Source: Candidatus Altimarinota bacterium (GTDB lineage Bacteria > Patescibacteriota > Gracilibacteria > BD1-5 > UBA2023). Taken from it: 64,000 nucleotides of DNA. Numbering within the stretch: the first letter of the stretch is position 1; each line of letters begins with the position of its first letter. The stretch lies in assembly GCA_028714815.1 (NCBI GenBank), contig JAQTLR010000002.1, positions 1 to 64,000 of the forward strand. The letters are read 5' to 3'. Positions 1 through 8,415 of this stretch are shown one piece after another. The notes beneath the pieces are model-generated. The model had not been told where the DNA came from, did not search any database, and saw nothing but the letters and a program-made list of their open reading frames with translations. Made by a program: the position numbers and the translations under genes.

Positions 1-34
1 TTCATAGGAAGTGTTTGTATGAACATTTTTTTGG

Positions 35-592
35 TTATGCAGTTTTCTTGCGAGGGTAATAGTATTGGAATAGTTCCTGTGAATCAAAGTTCCGGCAATC
101 CGATCGACGGAACCCGAGAGCTTCCGCTGTCTCATATACCTTTTCGGGACCCGTCGCCTCTATCTCCAGAAATTCCGGTATGGACTTTCCTCCGAGTTCG
201 CTGTAGGTATCGAAATCCAAGCGGACCTGCTCGGATGAGCCGTAATCACGAACATAGCTCACTCGCCTCTTTATACTCGGAAGTCCCGCTTTTTCAAGTC
301 CTATTTTACAGAATGTCACTATGACCATCTCGAAATCCCGTGCCTCAAACCCTGTTTCCTGTCTCGACTTCACCTCCTCGTTCCCTCCTTCTACCAACGC
401 TTTGTGCTCTACCATCACGATATCATTCTCCTGCCGGACTCGGATCTTCTCCCCGTTTGCCGGATTCATGAGCCACTGAGCCTTGAGGATCCCCTCGAAA
501 TAGGGTTTGAATCCGAGTTCCATGAGTCTCGGGAGTAGCTCCCGCTCGGTGACACCGAGGATTTTGGCTTCGACTTCCAAGAGATGCGACAT
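35..592 (-). CDS. CYTH domain phosphatase/cyclase-family protein
   Basis: 185 residues. The N-terminus carries the CYTH signature E-x-E-x-K (EVEAK, residues 7-11), and alternating charged strands follow (KIRVRQEN, RLDFDTY, FLEIEATG), as expected for the eight-stranded tunnel fold that binds triphosphates through Arg, Lys and Glu. Known CYTH proteins are thiamine triphosphatases, inorganic triphosphatases and class IV adenylate cyclases; the substrate cannot be told here. There is no in-frame TGA and the gene ends at TAA. It is the last visible gene of the nrdA-led minus-strand run, 19 bases after its upstream neighbour. No Shine-Dalgarno sequence precedes the ATG. Confidence 0.8.
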   Translation of the reverse strand: MSHLLEVEAKILGVTERELLPRLMELGFKPYFEGILKAQWLMNPANGEKIRVRQENDIVMVEHKALVEGGNEEVKSRQETGFEARDFEMVIVTFCKIGLEKAGLPSIKRRVSYVRDYGSSEQVRLDFDTYSELGGKSIPEFLEIEATGPEKVYETAEALGFRRSDCRNFDSQELFQYYYPRKKTA

Positions 593-611
593 AAAGAGAA
601 ATTAGAAAGGG

Positions 612-1286
612 TTATTTATTTTTCACGAGTTCCTGTGCTTTTTTCGCGACAATATATGCATTTGGTGCGACATTCAGAGTATTTGGAAGATTATCAATCG
701 AGTACCAATCCCCTCCTATTGTATATTCGACCCCATCTTTGTGAGCGAGGATTCATTCGTACTCTTTCACCACGAAGTGCATGAGACAGACGAGTTTCCA
801 GAAATCCCCTCCTGTTTCATCTCGATTCTCCATGAGAACCCAATCCACAAGCGGAATCTCATTCCACACGTCCGTTACCTTCGCACCGGTTCGGTTGTAG
901 GTCCGGATATCCGCATTGTCCTCGACTCTGTCGAGATAGATTTTCACAACCACATCTACTGTGTAGAATACTTCTTTGTTTATGTCTTCCATTGGACTTC
1001 CGCCCGTGAACTGATGCTGGATCTTCCCGTCTTTCTCGGTCGTCACGAGCCAAACTTTCTCGCAAGTTGCATCGAGGAATACATGTCCGGAAGAATAGGT
1101 TCGGACAAGCGGTTTCCCTTCGTACATATCACTATTCGCGATATCGGAGAATGGAACTTCTGTGATATTTCCAGATTGGTTTTTCTTTCCGACAAAATAT
1201 TCCTCACCGTGCTTCCGCACAGAACAAAGTTGGAGTGCTTCGCAGAGGTGCTCGGGTTCTATTTGAGGGATGTAGCTTGGTTGCAT
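612..1286 (-). CDS. Conserved hypothetical protein, one TGA-Gly
   Basis: 224 residues if TGA at 753-755 is glycine; in the standard code it would stop at residue 177. The tail after the TGA (ILAHKDGVEYTIGGDWYSI...) looks like ordinary protein and ends at TAA. It is soluble and acidic, with several short beta-like segments. The stretch QFTGGSPMEDINKE has a faint resemblance to the start of a Nudix box, but the REUXEEXGU part is missing, so I do not assign a function. It sits between the UMPH-1-like nucleotidase gene (41 bases upstream) and the CYTH gene (19 bases downstream), so it is probably co-transcribed with nucleotide-metabolism genes. Confidence 0.75.
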
Positions 1287-1327
1287 ATGAGTTAGGGATA
1301 GGGATAAATTATCGAACGGTATTATAT

Positions 1328-2194
1328 TTAACTCTTTATTCTCTCCAAAAGAAATTTTCCGACTCCCCCATCGCCTGTATTTGATTCTACGACGATATCG
1401 AAAGTATCGAGGAATTTTTCTCTCTGATGGACTCGGTTACTCGTACAGAACCCGACGGCGATGGTCGAGTCGCGTTCTTCGTTTCGGATCATCTTAATAT
1501 CATCGAGACTATCTCCGAAGAGGAGGATATTTGTCCTCGCCTTAAACGTCTCTTGCACATTTTCCGAAGCATCCCATTCATCCTTGTTGCAGACATGGAT
1601 AATCTGTTTGGTATCGATTCATTGACATATTCACTCTGCATTGAAGATGAGCGAGTTCGATGCGATGGATATTTCTTGGAAAAGAAGATTCTGATTCCTA
1701 AGAACCGATTCTATCGATTGTGTGATGCCTGCCGAGAGAACGAGGACAGGAATGGAAAGTTCTTCAAGTTCCTGAAGCATGCTATCCATACCGGTTCGGA
1801 TTTTCATCTCGTGATTCACTACCTGTTCGAGAATGTCTTTATGAAGTCCATACTCGACCAGAAGTTCCAAGTGTCCGATCCACCAATCTCTCATATATCC
1901 GCTACGTTCCGTTTCCGATAGGCTCAGGTCGATTTCGTACGGATAATATCGGTCCTTCAAGACTTGGCGGCGTACTACATAACTCTCGGGCATGAGTCCG
2001 GAATCCGCAAAGAGCGACCAGGAGGTCTTTCCGTTATCGGCCGTCAGGGTGCTGTCGAAATCGGTCACTACCCGGGTCGTTTCCGGTGTGAAACGGGAAA
2101 GCTTGGATTCGAGGAGAGTGGGGTTTGGGGTGAGAAAGGACATAGAGTGGGAATATTTTTGAGGGTATTCGATGGGATGGATGGTGTGGGACAT
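1328..2194 (-). CDS. UMPH-1-type 5'-nucleotidase (HAD superfamily)
   Basis: 288 residues with two TGA-glycine codons (1631-1633 and 1619-1621). It follows cytosolic 5'-nucleotidase III (pyrimidine 5'-nucleotidase, UMPH-1) along its length. HAD motif I is VTDFDSTLT (catalytic Asp and Asp+2). The cap region has YYPYEIDLSLSETE, like the eukaryotic YYAIEVDPxLTxEEK. Motif II is VLVLSAG and motif IV is LLFGDSLDDIKM. The family dephosphorylates UMP, CMP or m7GMP in the cytosol. The standard reading cuts the gene before motif IV, so a standard gene caller would report two fragments. It lies 10 bases downstream of the 2H phosphoesterase gene in the nrdA operon, which fits nucleotide turnover. Confidence 0.85.
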
Positions 2195-2204
2195 AGAAAT
2201 GAGA

Positions 2205-2735
2205 TTATATTTTTATGGAATGCAATTCTCTATAGAAGTTCCGCTTTACTCCAATTTCAGCTAAAACAACCGATTCTATCTTATAAGTTCCAAGTAAATC
2301 TTGAGCTCTATATGCGAGATTGGCTATATCTGTATCTTTTGCGAACCGCAACAGAGTGAGATGAGCTCCATATTTTTTTCCTTCATATTCTGGATTCTTC
2401 GTCAGTATCTTTTCATAAAGAAGACGGAGTAGATTTTCATGTGCTATTCGTACTTCTTCACTTTCACCCTTAAGAACTAGAGCATCACCATATGTTTCTA
2501 TCGATTGGAAATGAATATCCAATACAGTAAATATACACGATTTGAATAATTGAATCAGATCATTTTCAGTCAATCACTCACCTAATCTAAACCTTCGTTT
2601 TAAGGTAATATGCGGATATAGTATGCCGTCCACCTCATCCGTTCAAATATGTTTAATTCGAAAATCCTGTATTTTCTTTATTACTTCCTGTTCAGGAATT
2701 AATAGTATCGTATAGTCTTTATCAGAGTTATTCAT
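2205..2735 (-). CDS. 2H phosphoesterase / LigT-like protein
   Basis: 176 residues with TGA-glycine at 2643-2645 and 2574-2576. With these read through, the two family motifs appear in their proper places: PHITLKR in the N-terminal half and AHLTLLRF in the C-terminal half (H-x-T twice). 2H phosphoesterases (LigT, CPDase, AKAP7-like) hydrolyse or ligate 2',5' or cyclic phosphodiester bonds in RNA. In the standard code only the second motif survives, so the protein could not be recognised. The start is the ATG at 2733-2735, 35 bases downstream of the nrdA stop. The exact substrate is unknown. Confidence 0.8.
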
Positions 2736-2770
2736 ACATATCTTATTTAGAAGCTCTTTATAATTCTTAA

Positions 2771-5386
2771 TTACCCACTACAACTCACACATGCCTCTCC
2801 CACCTCCGCTGACAGCGAACGGACATAGTACACGGTCTTGATTCCTTGTTCCCAGGATTTCAGGTAGTATCCGTAGAGTTCGGCTGGTGAAACCTTGGCA
2901 GGGTCGATCATCCACTCGAAGCTGATGGATTGGTCCACCCATGGGTAGATGACGGACATCATGTCGATGACGTCGTTCATATCCATGTTGATATACTCCT
3001 TGTAGAGCCAGAAGTTCTCGGGAGCGAGCTTTGGAGCGACACGTACGGTCGGTGCGGAAAGGTTGGTCTCGACGAAGTACTTCTTGTAGATCGGGAGAAG
3101 TGCCGCAGTCGTTCCGACGATACCGGCAGTGGAGGTGTTCGGTGCTGGAGCGGTGTGGTAGGCGAATCGTACTCCGTGCGATGCCATGGCATCGAAAAGA
3201 TCGGCCCATTTCTGCCCCATTTTCTTCTCTCGTACGAACCACTCTTTGTCATGACCGAGAAGGATCCCCTTGTCATACTCGGATCCTTTGTAGACTCCAT
3301 AGGTTCCACGCTCTGCGGCGAGCTTTATAGAGGCATCGTAGGTGTAGTAAGCGTATTGTTCGAAGAGATCGTCCACATGTGCCCGAGCTTCCGGAGAATC
3401 ATAGGCCATCCCATGGGTAGCGAGGTATTCAGCGAGCCCCAAGTACCCGAGTCCGACGGAGCGGTATTTCATGGCGGTATGTTCCGCTTCCTTGATAGGA
3501 TAGTAGTTCAGGGTAATGACATTGTCGAGAATGCGCATAACGACCGGGAAGGCTTCTGCCATGGTCGCCTGGTCGAATACCTTCGCCACGTTGATGGAGG
3601 CGAGGTTACAGACCACAAGGTCTCCCGGTTCATACCGGAGGATGATCTTACCGTCCTCGATCGTCTCCTCGATGAACTTGGTCGGAGCGGTGTTCTGGCA
3701 GATTTCGGTACAGAGCTGGGTGGAGTAGACCATCCCGGCATGCTTGTTCGGATTGAGTTTGTTCACGGTATCCCGGTAGAATACGTACGGCATTCCGGTC
3801 TCGACCGTCGTTTTCAGGAATTTCTTGAAAAGATCCTTGGCCTTGATGGTCTGTTTGAGTTTCATCCGGTCGTCCGATTCAAGTGCGATATAGAACGCCT
3901 CGAATTCTGCGCTATAAGAATCCTGGAGTTTCTTTCCGGTCACTCGCTGTACTTCATTCGGATCGAAGAGGGTCCACTCCCCGTCTTCTTTCACCCGTCG
4001 CATGAAAAGATCCGGAACGCTGATCGCCGGGAAAATATCGAATGCTTTGGAGCGGATATCCCCGGTCTCGGTCTGAAGATCCAAAAAGTCGTAGATATCC
4101 CGGTGCCATACATCGAGCGTCACGGAGATGGATCCGAGACGGGCCCCGAGCTGGTTCACGGCGATGGCCGTGTCATTGATGACCTTGATCCAAGGATTTA
4201 CCCCACCGGAAACCCCTTCGATTCCGCGGATCATCCCGCCTCGGGAACGGATATTTCCGAGATAGACCCCGATCCCTCCCCCGTACTTGGAGATCTGCGC
4301 CATGTTCTCGACTCCATGGTAGATTCCACGAAGATCGTCGTCGATATTGATCTTGAAACAGCTGGAGAGCTGATTGTAATTGGTTCGGGCATTTATAAGC
4401 GTCGGAGTCGGAAGGGAAATCTTCTGGGTCGAACACATCTCATAGACTTTGAGCGCGAATGCGAGACGGGTCTCGGCTGGCTCCGGGATGGCGAGGAAAA
4501 GCGCTACGGACATGTACATCTCCTGCGGAAGCTCTTTCACGACCTTGTTCGGGTTGCAGAGGTACCGTTTATTGAGGGAAAGGACGGTTGTATATCCATA
4601 CATCTCGTCGGTTTTCTTATTCAAGTGTTTCCCTGCTTCGAGGATATCCGCTTCACTGTAGTATTTGTAGAAATCCTTATAATACAATCCCTTCTCGATA
4701 TATTCATCAAAAAGCGCCTTGTAGGACTCCGGTTTGTAGATATCCGCGAGCTTGATCCCCCGGTTCTTGATAGCTTGTTTGTAGACATTCCCCAGGAAAA
4801 TCTGGGCCGCCACCTGTTCCCAGGCGATATTTTCCACCGAAACCAGGTCCACGCAGGTTTTTGTCAGGAGCTTATTGATGTCGGATGTCTTGATATCTTC
4901 CACGATGTTTTTCTTGAAGGCTTCCATGAGCGCATCGAAGGTACACTTCTCTTCATGTCCTTTCGCTGCACGGTCGAATACCGCCTTGATCTTTTCGGCA
5001 TCGAAGTATTCTTTCTTTCCGTTCGATTTCGTCACCTTCATCGCATTTTCCTCGAATTGCTTGATGAGCTCCTCCTTTTTCTCGGTCCGCTCTTCCGCAC
5101 GCTTCGATCGGTAGATGATATACTGTTTCGCTACCTCGTACTTATGGAACTTCATCAGGTTCTGTTCCACGATATCCTGAATATCCTCGACCCCCGGGAT
5201 CCGGTTCACGAACACTTCTCCGAATACGTGCTCTATATCTTTTACGATGAAATCGGTGATGACGGTCACGAAAGAACGATCCGCCTCCCCGGTATCGGCT
5301 GCAGCGAGATCGATCGCTTTCTCTATACGGGCTCTATCGAAATCGATAAGTTCTCCATCGCGTTTGCGGATTTGTGTAATGGTCAT
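2771..5386 (-). CDS. nrdA: Ribonucleoside-diphosphate reductase, class I alpha subunit
   Basis: 871 residues with no TGA. It reduces ribonucleoside diphosphates to deoxynucleotides in the cytosol. The N-terminus holds what look like two ATP-cone domains (residues about 1-95 and 110-200), one more than in E. coli NrdA. The barrel has SSCFKINIDDD with the substrate-reduction cysteine, a KYGGGIG stretch, the NxCxE-type motif (TQLCTEICQN), and the C-terminal CVSCSG pair that accepts electrons from thioredoxin. A beta subunit gene is not in this window. Two NrdR-like boxes lie 90-136 bases upstream of the start, so the cell-cycle and dATP-responsive repressor NrdR probably controls it. A TATAAT lies on the minus strand at 5404-5409. 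No Shine-Dalgarno is seen. Confidence 0.97.
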   Translation of the reverse strand: MTITQIRKRDGELIDFDRARIEKAIDLAAADTGEADRSFVTVITDFIVKDIEHVFGEVFVNRIPGVEDIQDIVEQNLMKFHKYEVAKQYIIYRSKRAEERTEKKEELIKQFEENAMKVTKSNGKKEYFDAEKIKAVFDRAAKGHEEKCTFDALMEAFKKNIVEDIKTSDINKLLTKTCVDLVSVENIAWEQVAAQIFLGNVYKQAIKNRGIKLADIYKPESYKALFDEYIEKGLYYKDFYKYYSEADILEAGKHLNKKTDEMYGYTTVLSLNKRYLCNPNKVVKELPQEMYMSVALFLAIPEPAETRLAFALKVYEMCSTQKISLPTPTLINARTNYNQLSSCFKINIDDDLRGIYHGVENMAQISKYGGGIGVYLGNIRSRGGMIRGIEGVSGGVNPWIKVINDTAIAVNQLGARLGSISVTLDVWHRDIYDFLDLQTETGDIRSKAFDIFPAISVPDLFMRRVKEDGEWTLFDPNEVQRVTGKKLQDSYSAEFEAFYIALESDDRMKLKQTIKAKDLFKKFLKTTVETGMPYVFYRDTVNKLNPNKHAGMVYSTQLCTEICQNTAPTKFIEETIEDGKIILRYEPGDLVVCNLASINVAKVFDQATMAEAFPVVMRILDNVITLNYYPIKEAEHTAMKYRSVGLGYLGLAEYLATHGMAYDSPEARAHVDDLFEQYAYYTYDASIKLAAERGTYGVYKGSEYDKGILLGHDKEWFVREKKMGQKWADLFDAMASHGVRFAYHTAPAPNTSTAGIVGTTAALLPIYKKYFVETNLSAPTVRVAPKLAPENFWLYKEYINMDMNDVIDMMSVIYPWVDQSISFEWMIDPAKVSPAELYGYYLKSWEQGIKTVYYVRSLSAEVGEACVSCSG

Positions 5387-5806
5387 AGGTAGATGAAATA
5401 ACGATTATAAAGTAATATCTATGGATTTAAAAGGGAAATTCACTGATATCATAGTCTCATATATCTTCATATAAGCACTACATATAGTGATAGCCAATCA
5501 TATTAATATACTATATATTGTCAAAAGAAACTTATAAAAATCCCCATAAATGCCTTGTTTACGGCATTCCTTGATGATAATGATAAGGCTGGTGAATGGA
5601 TTCTGAATGAATTCTGTTCATACATGAGGATTTTCATACGGGAAAAATGAAGATTTTTAGAACATTTTTCTGATAAATAGATTTGACTTTCTCTGTAAAA
5701 TAGAGTCTCATATGTCCATATATCCGATAATATACAAAATATGGGTACTTGTATGAATGGGACATCTCTGGAGTCTGCTAACCCATATAGAGAGTGATCC
5801 CCAAAT
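5387..5806. other. AT-rich regulatory intergenic region
   Basis: 420 bases between divergent genes. It holds the NrdR-like boxes (listed separately), a TATAAT for nrdA at 5404-5409 on the minus strand, a small hairpin AATGCC-N8-GGCATT near 5549-5568, and a TTGACT at 5683-5688 that may be a -35 element for the small gene at 5807. No reading frame in it has convincing protein character, even with TGA read as glycine. Confidence 0.5.
5476..5522 (-). promoter_or_regulatory. Tandem NrdR-box-like operators upstream of nrdA
   Basis: Box 1 at 5476-5489 is CACTACATATAGTG, one base away from the palindromic NrdR consensus CACTATATATAGTG as I know it. Box 2 at 5509-5522 is TACTATATATTGTC, matching 11 of 14 positions. 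Their centres are 33 bases apart, close to three helical turns, which is how paired NrdR boxes are usually placed. They precede a ribonucleotide reductase gene, the classic NrdR target. The nrdR gene itself is not in this window. Confidence 0.7.
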
Positions 5807-6040
5807 ATGGAAACATACAAGAAAACGATCCAAAATATGAGCGACGAGGCATTGAAACGAGAAATAATAGCACTGATGACCGCATACTGATACGTAGGAT
5901 CATCGGAACAATCCCTAAAAAAGCGATTGATATATGGAGAAATAGAAAGACGAAAATACCATGGAACACAGGTGTCGGAAGGATTGAGATGAGAAATACA
6001 AAATAGGATCTCTCAATTGATGATAAGACAGAATATATAG
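5807..6040 (+). CDS. Small paralogous protein A, two TGA-Gly
   Basis: 77 residues ending at TAG. TGA at 5888-5890 and 5990-5992 is read as glycine; in the standard code no frame here exceeds a fragment. The sequence (METYKKTIQNMSDEALKREI...) is helical and charged. It is clearly related to the next gene at 6112: both have YK-x3-(Q/R)NM-x3-AL-x2-E near the start and a GTQ about 30 residues later. I do not recognise the family. The pair stands alone between nrdA (divergent) and the chemoreceptor gene. Confidence 0.6.
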
Positions 6041-6060
6041 ATTTTTATTTGATTTATTTT

Positions 6061-6098
6061 ACATAATATGATTTCATATTATGTATATATCCTATAAT
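6061..6098 (+). promoter_or_regulatory. Perfect palindromic operator overlapping a promoter
   Basis: A perfect inverted repeat of 11-base arms, ACATAATATGA at 6061-6071 and TCATATTATGT at 6074-6084, separated by TT. It covers the place where a -35 element should be for the TATAAT at 6093-6098. The start codon of the downstream gene is at 6112, so transcription should begin only a few bases before it. The arrangement is that of a repressor operator. The regulator is unknown; autoregulation by one of the two small paralogues is possible but unproven. Confidence 0.6.
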
Positions 6099-6111
6099 CA
6101 CAATTCACTAT

Positions 6112-6396
6112 ATGTTCGCCAAAGATACCCAAAAAGAATATTCCAGTATAGAAATGTATAAAGGAGCACTGAGAAATATGGACTATAGTGCGTTGGAAGA
6201 GGAGCTCAAGATCATAAACAGGATAGCCTATGATATGTCCTATACTGAACGGCACCCGAAAATATCGGCGATTAAAAACGAAATGGCTATACGAAAAAGT
6301 ATAGGGACACAGACAGTAGGAAAATTGATATGAAACGTATCGAATGATATATATCGATCACTGAGTATGACATCTTCTGGAATGCATTGCCGTTAA
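6112..6396 (+). CDS. Small paralogous protein B, one TGA-Gly
   Basis: 94 residues ending at TAA, with TGA-glycine at 6331-6333. It has 14 extra N-terminal residues compared with its neighbour at 5807, then aligns with it: YKGALRNMDYSALEEELK against the YKKTIQNM region, and IGTQTVGKL against HGTQVSEGL. The predicted structure is mostly helical. No known domain is recognised. It is preceded by a palindromic operator over its promoter and followed directly by a strong terminator, so it is probably a single-gene transcript under tight control. Confidence 0.65.
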
Positions 6397-6417
6397 TAAC
6401 GGATATGCTATATCTTG

Positions 6418-6445
6418 AGCGTCCAATCTATATTGGACGCTTTTT
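6418..6445 (+). terminator. Rho-independent terminator
   Basis: Stem AGCGTCCAAT (6418-6427), loop CTAT, stem ATTGGACGCT (6432-6441), then a run of T. It closes the small gene at 6112. Confidence 0.85.
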
Positions 6446-6635
6446 AAACGATATTTCATATTTCTGTCAATCCATTTTCCTCCTTCCTTTTGACTCTTGA
6501 AAGGTTTTCCGTATAAATACGTGCGTTTGTAATAAAACAGACGTACGTTCATTAATATTCTTGAAGGAAATAAAGTGGACATAAAAACAGAAACAAAACT
6601 TTTTTTAAATTGTTTTTTGCTTTTTGGAGAGTGAA

Positions 6636-8285
6636 ATGCTATCAAATATAAAGATTGGAAGCCGGCTGTACATTCTGAGTGGCCTCATGATTGCCCTATC
6701 CGGGATAATCGGATCGCTCGGTATCTTCAGTCTCATGAAGATGGATGCGGTTGTGGAATCTTCCCATGATCGTCAGATTGATATCGAGCGGATCATGAGG
6801 ATTCGCTACCTCATGAGCGAGAACCGGAGCAATGCGACTCGCGCCCTCCAGCACGAGCCCAGTAATCCATTCTCGAAACTCCATGATCATTCGGTTACAA
6901 AACATACGGATGAGATCGCGAAGAACCGGGATACGATCGATATGCTCTGGAAGGAATATATGGGCCGATCGAAAACTGACGAGGAGCAGCAGCTCGCAAA
7001 GGATTTCGAGGAAACGCGCAAAGCATTTGTCCAAGGCGGTCTCATGACTTCGGTGGAAGCCCTCAAAAAGGGCGACTATCTGAAAGCGAATGAGATCATT
7101 CTCACGAAGCTCAATCCGCTCTACAAGAGCACAAATGACGCTTCTGACCGCCTTATGGAGAAAATCATCGAATCCGCACGTGCTGAAAATACAGGAGCGA
7201 ACGAATTATACCGATCGGTACGAGTCGAGCTTATTATTACCAGCTTCGTAGTAGTCCTGGTCGGGATCTTCGGATCTTTCCTTATCATCCGTTCTGTCAT
7301 CCTGCCGGTCAATACTCTCAAAGAGGCCATGTCGTCGATCGAACGTGATCATGATCTCTCCAGACAAGTCAAAGTCGATGGAAAGGATGAGATCGGGGAA
7401 ACGGTTATGATATTCAATCGTCTCCTCTCTACTTTCCAGAAAACGGTCACGGACGTGATAGAAGGGGCAGGGACGGTCGCAAATACCGCTTCCGAACTTT
7501 CTACCACAACCGAAAGGATCAGTAGAAACGCTCATATCCAGAGTGAAAAAGCTGCTTCTGTGGCTGCGGCAACCGAGGAAATCACAGTGAGCATCGATCA
7601 GGTTTCGGAGGGAACCAAAGAAACCCATCGTATTTCTGAGGAATCGCGGAGTTTTGCGGAAGGTGGTATGGGCATCATGGAACGGAATGCAAGAGCCATG
7701 GAAGAGATCGCCCGGATGATACGGGAGAATACCTCAGGAATGGAAACGCTTGCGAATCGCTCCGGTGAGATCACTGCCATCGTGAATGTCATCAAGGAGA
7801 TCGCAGATCAGACGAACCTCCTCGCGCTCAATGCCGCGATCGAAGCGGCACGGGCGGGAGAACAGGGACGTGGATTCGCTGTGGTGGCGGACGAAGTACG
7901 GAAACTCGCTGAACGTACGACGAAAGCGACTCAAGAAATCGCGAATATGATCGGCGGCATCCAGACAGACATCGTCCGAACAACACAGAGCATGCGTGAC
8001 AGTGCTAACTTGGTTGAAATCGGCGTGAATTCCTCCCAAGAAGCTTCGGAATCCCTCTCCCGTATCAAGCATGGTGCTATCGAGACCGATCATAAGGTTT
8101 CCGATATGACGAATGCTGTACGAGAGCAGGCGACTGCCAGTACGGAGATCGCTCGGAATGTTGAGCAGATTGCCCAAATGACCGAACAGACCAGTGAGGC
8201 AACCCATGAAGCTGCCGGAAAAGCCGACGAGCTCGCGATTTTAGCAAAAAATCTGCGGGAGCAAATGGGGCAATTCCGGGTGTAA
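6636..8285 (+). CDS. Methyl-accepting chemotaxis protein (4HB type)
   Basis: 549 residues from the ATG at 6636, which has GGAG six bases upstream; an upstream TTG in frame at 6624 is less likely. Architecture: TM1 at about 9-30, a four-helix-bundle periplasmic sensor, TM2 at about 198-218, a HAMP domain, and a long cytoplasmic coiled coil whose signalling tip is the highly conserved [21 protein letters not shown] (about 387 onward). It passes ligand signals to CheA through CheW, but no che genes are seen in the window. It has no TGA codon, uses a real Shine-Dalgarno sequence unlike most neighbours, and has a proteobacterial look, so it may have been acquired. It is flanked by terminators on both sides and is therefore monocistronic. 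Confidence 0.95.
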   Translation: MLSNIKIGSRLYILSGLMIALSGIIGSLGIFSLMKMDAVVESSHDRQIDIERIMRIRYLMSENRSNATRALQHEPSNPFSKLHDHSVTKHTDEIAKNRDTIDMLWKEYMGRSKTDEEQQLAKDFEETRKAFVQGGLMTSVEALKKGDYLKANEIILTKLNPLYKSTNDASDRLMEKIIESARAENTGANELYRSVRVELIITSFVVVLVGIFGSFLIIRSVILPVNTLKEAMSSIERDHDLSRQVKVDGKDEIGETVMIFNRLLSTFQKTVTDVIEGAGTVANTASELSTTTERISRNAHIQSEKAASVAAATEEITVSIDQVSEGTKETHRISEESRSFAEGGMGIMERNARAMEEIARMIRENTSGMETLANRSGEITAIVNVIKEIADQTNLLALNAAIEAARAGEQGRGFAVVADEVRKLAERTTKATQEIANMIGGIQTDIVRTTQSMRDSANLVEIGVNSSQEASESLSRIKHGAIETDHKVSDMTNAVREQATASTEIARNVEQIAQMTEQTSEATHEAAGKADELAILAKNLREQMGQFRV

Positions 8286-8350
8286 ACAATATAACATCAT
8301 ACCAAAAACGAATATACTTCCGGGGAATAAAGGAGCCCCGAAAAAAACCA

Positions 8351-8381
8351 GCCCCGGCGCAATATGCGCCGGGGCTTTTTT
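8351..8381. terminator. Bidirectional terminator
   Basis: GC-rich stem GCCCCGGCGC (8351-8360), loop AATAT, stem GCGCCGGGGC (8366-8375), T run on the plus side and an A run (T on the minus strand) at 8341-8347. It separates the convergent chemoreceptor and ftsH genes. Confidence 0.9.
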
Positions 8382-8415
8382 ATACCTTTTTATACCTTCC
8401 CGTAGAATTATCCTA

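Noticed and set aside
2930-5392. An 820-codon open frame antisense to nrdA
   Set aside because: It is the mirror frame of a strongly conserved gene. Its translation is low in normal motifs and high in His/Arg/Gly, as expected for an antisense shadow of codon bias.
5550-5660. A 36-codon plus-strand ORF in the nrdA upstream region
   Set aside because: No start context, no conservation signal and low complexity; the region is better explained as regulatory.
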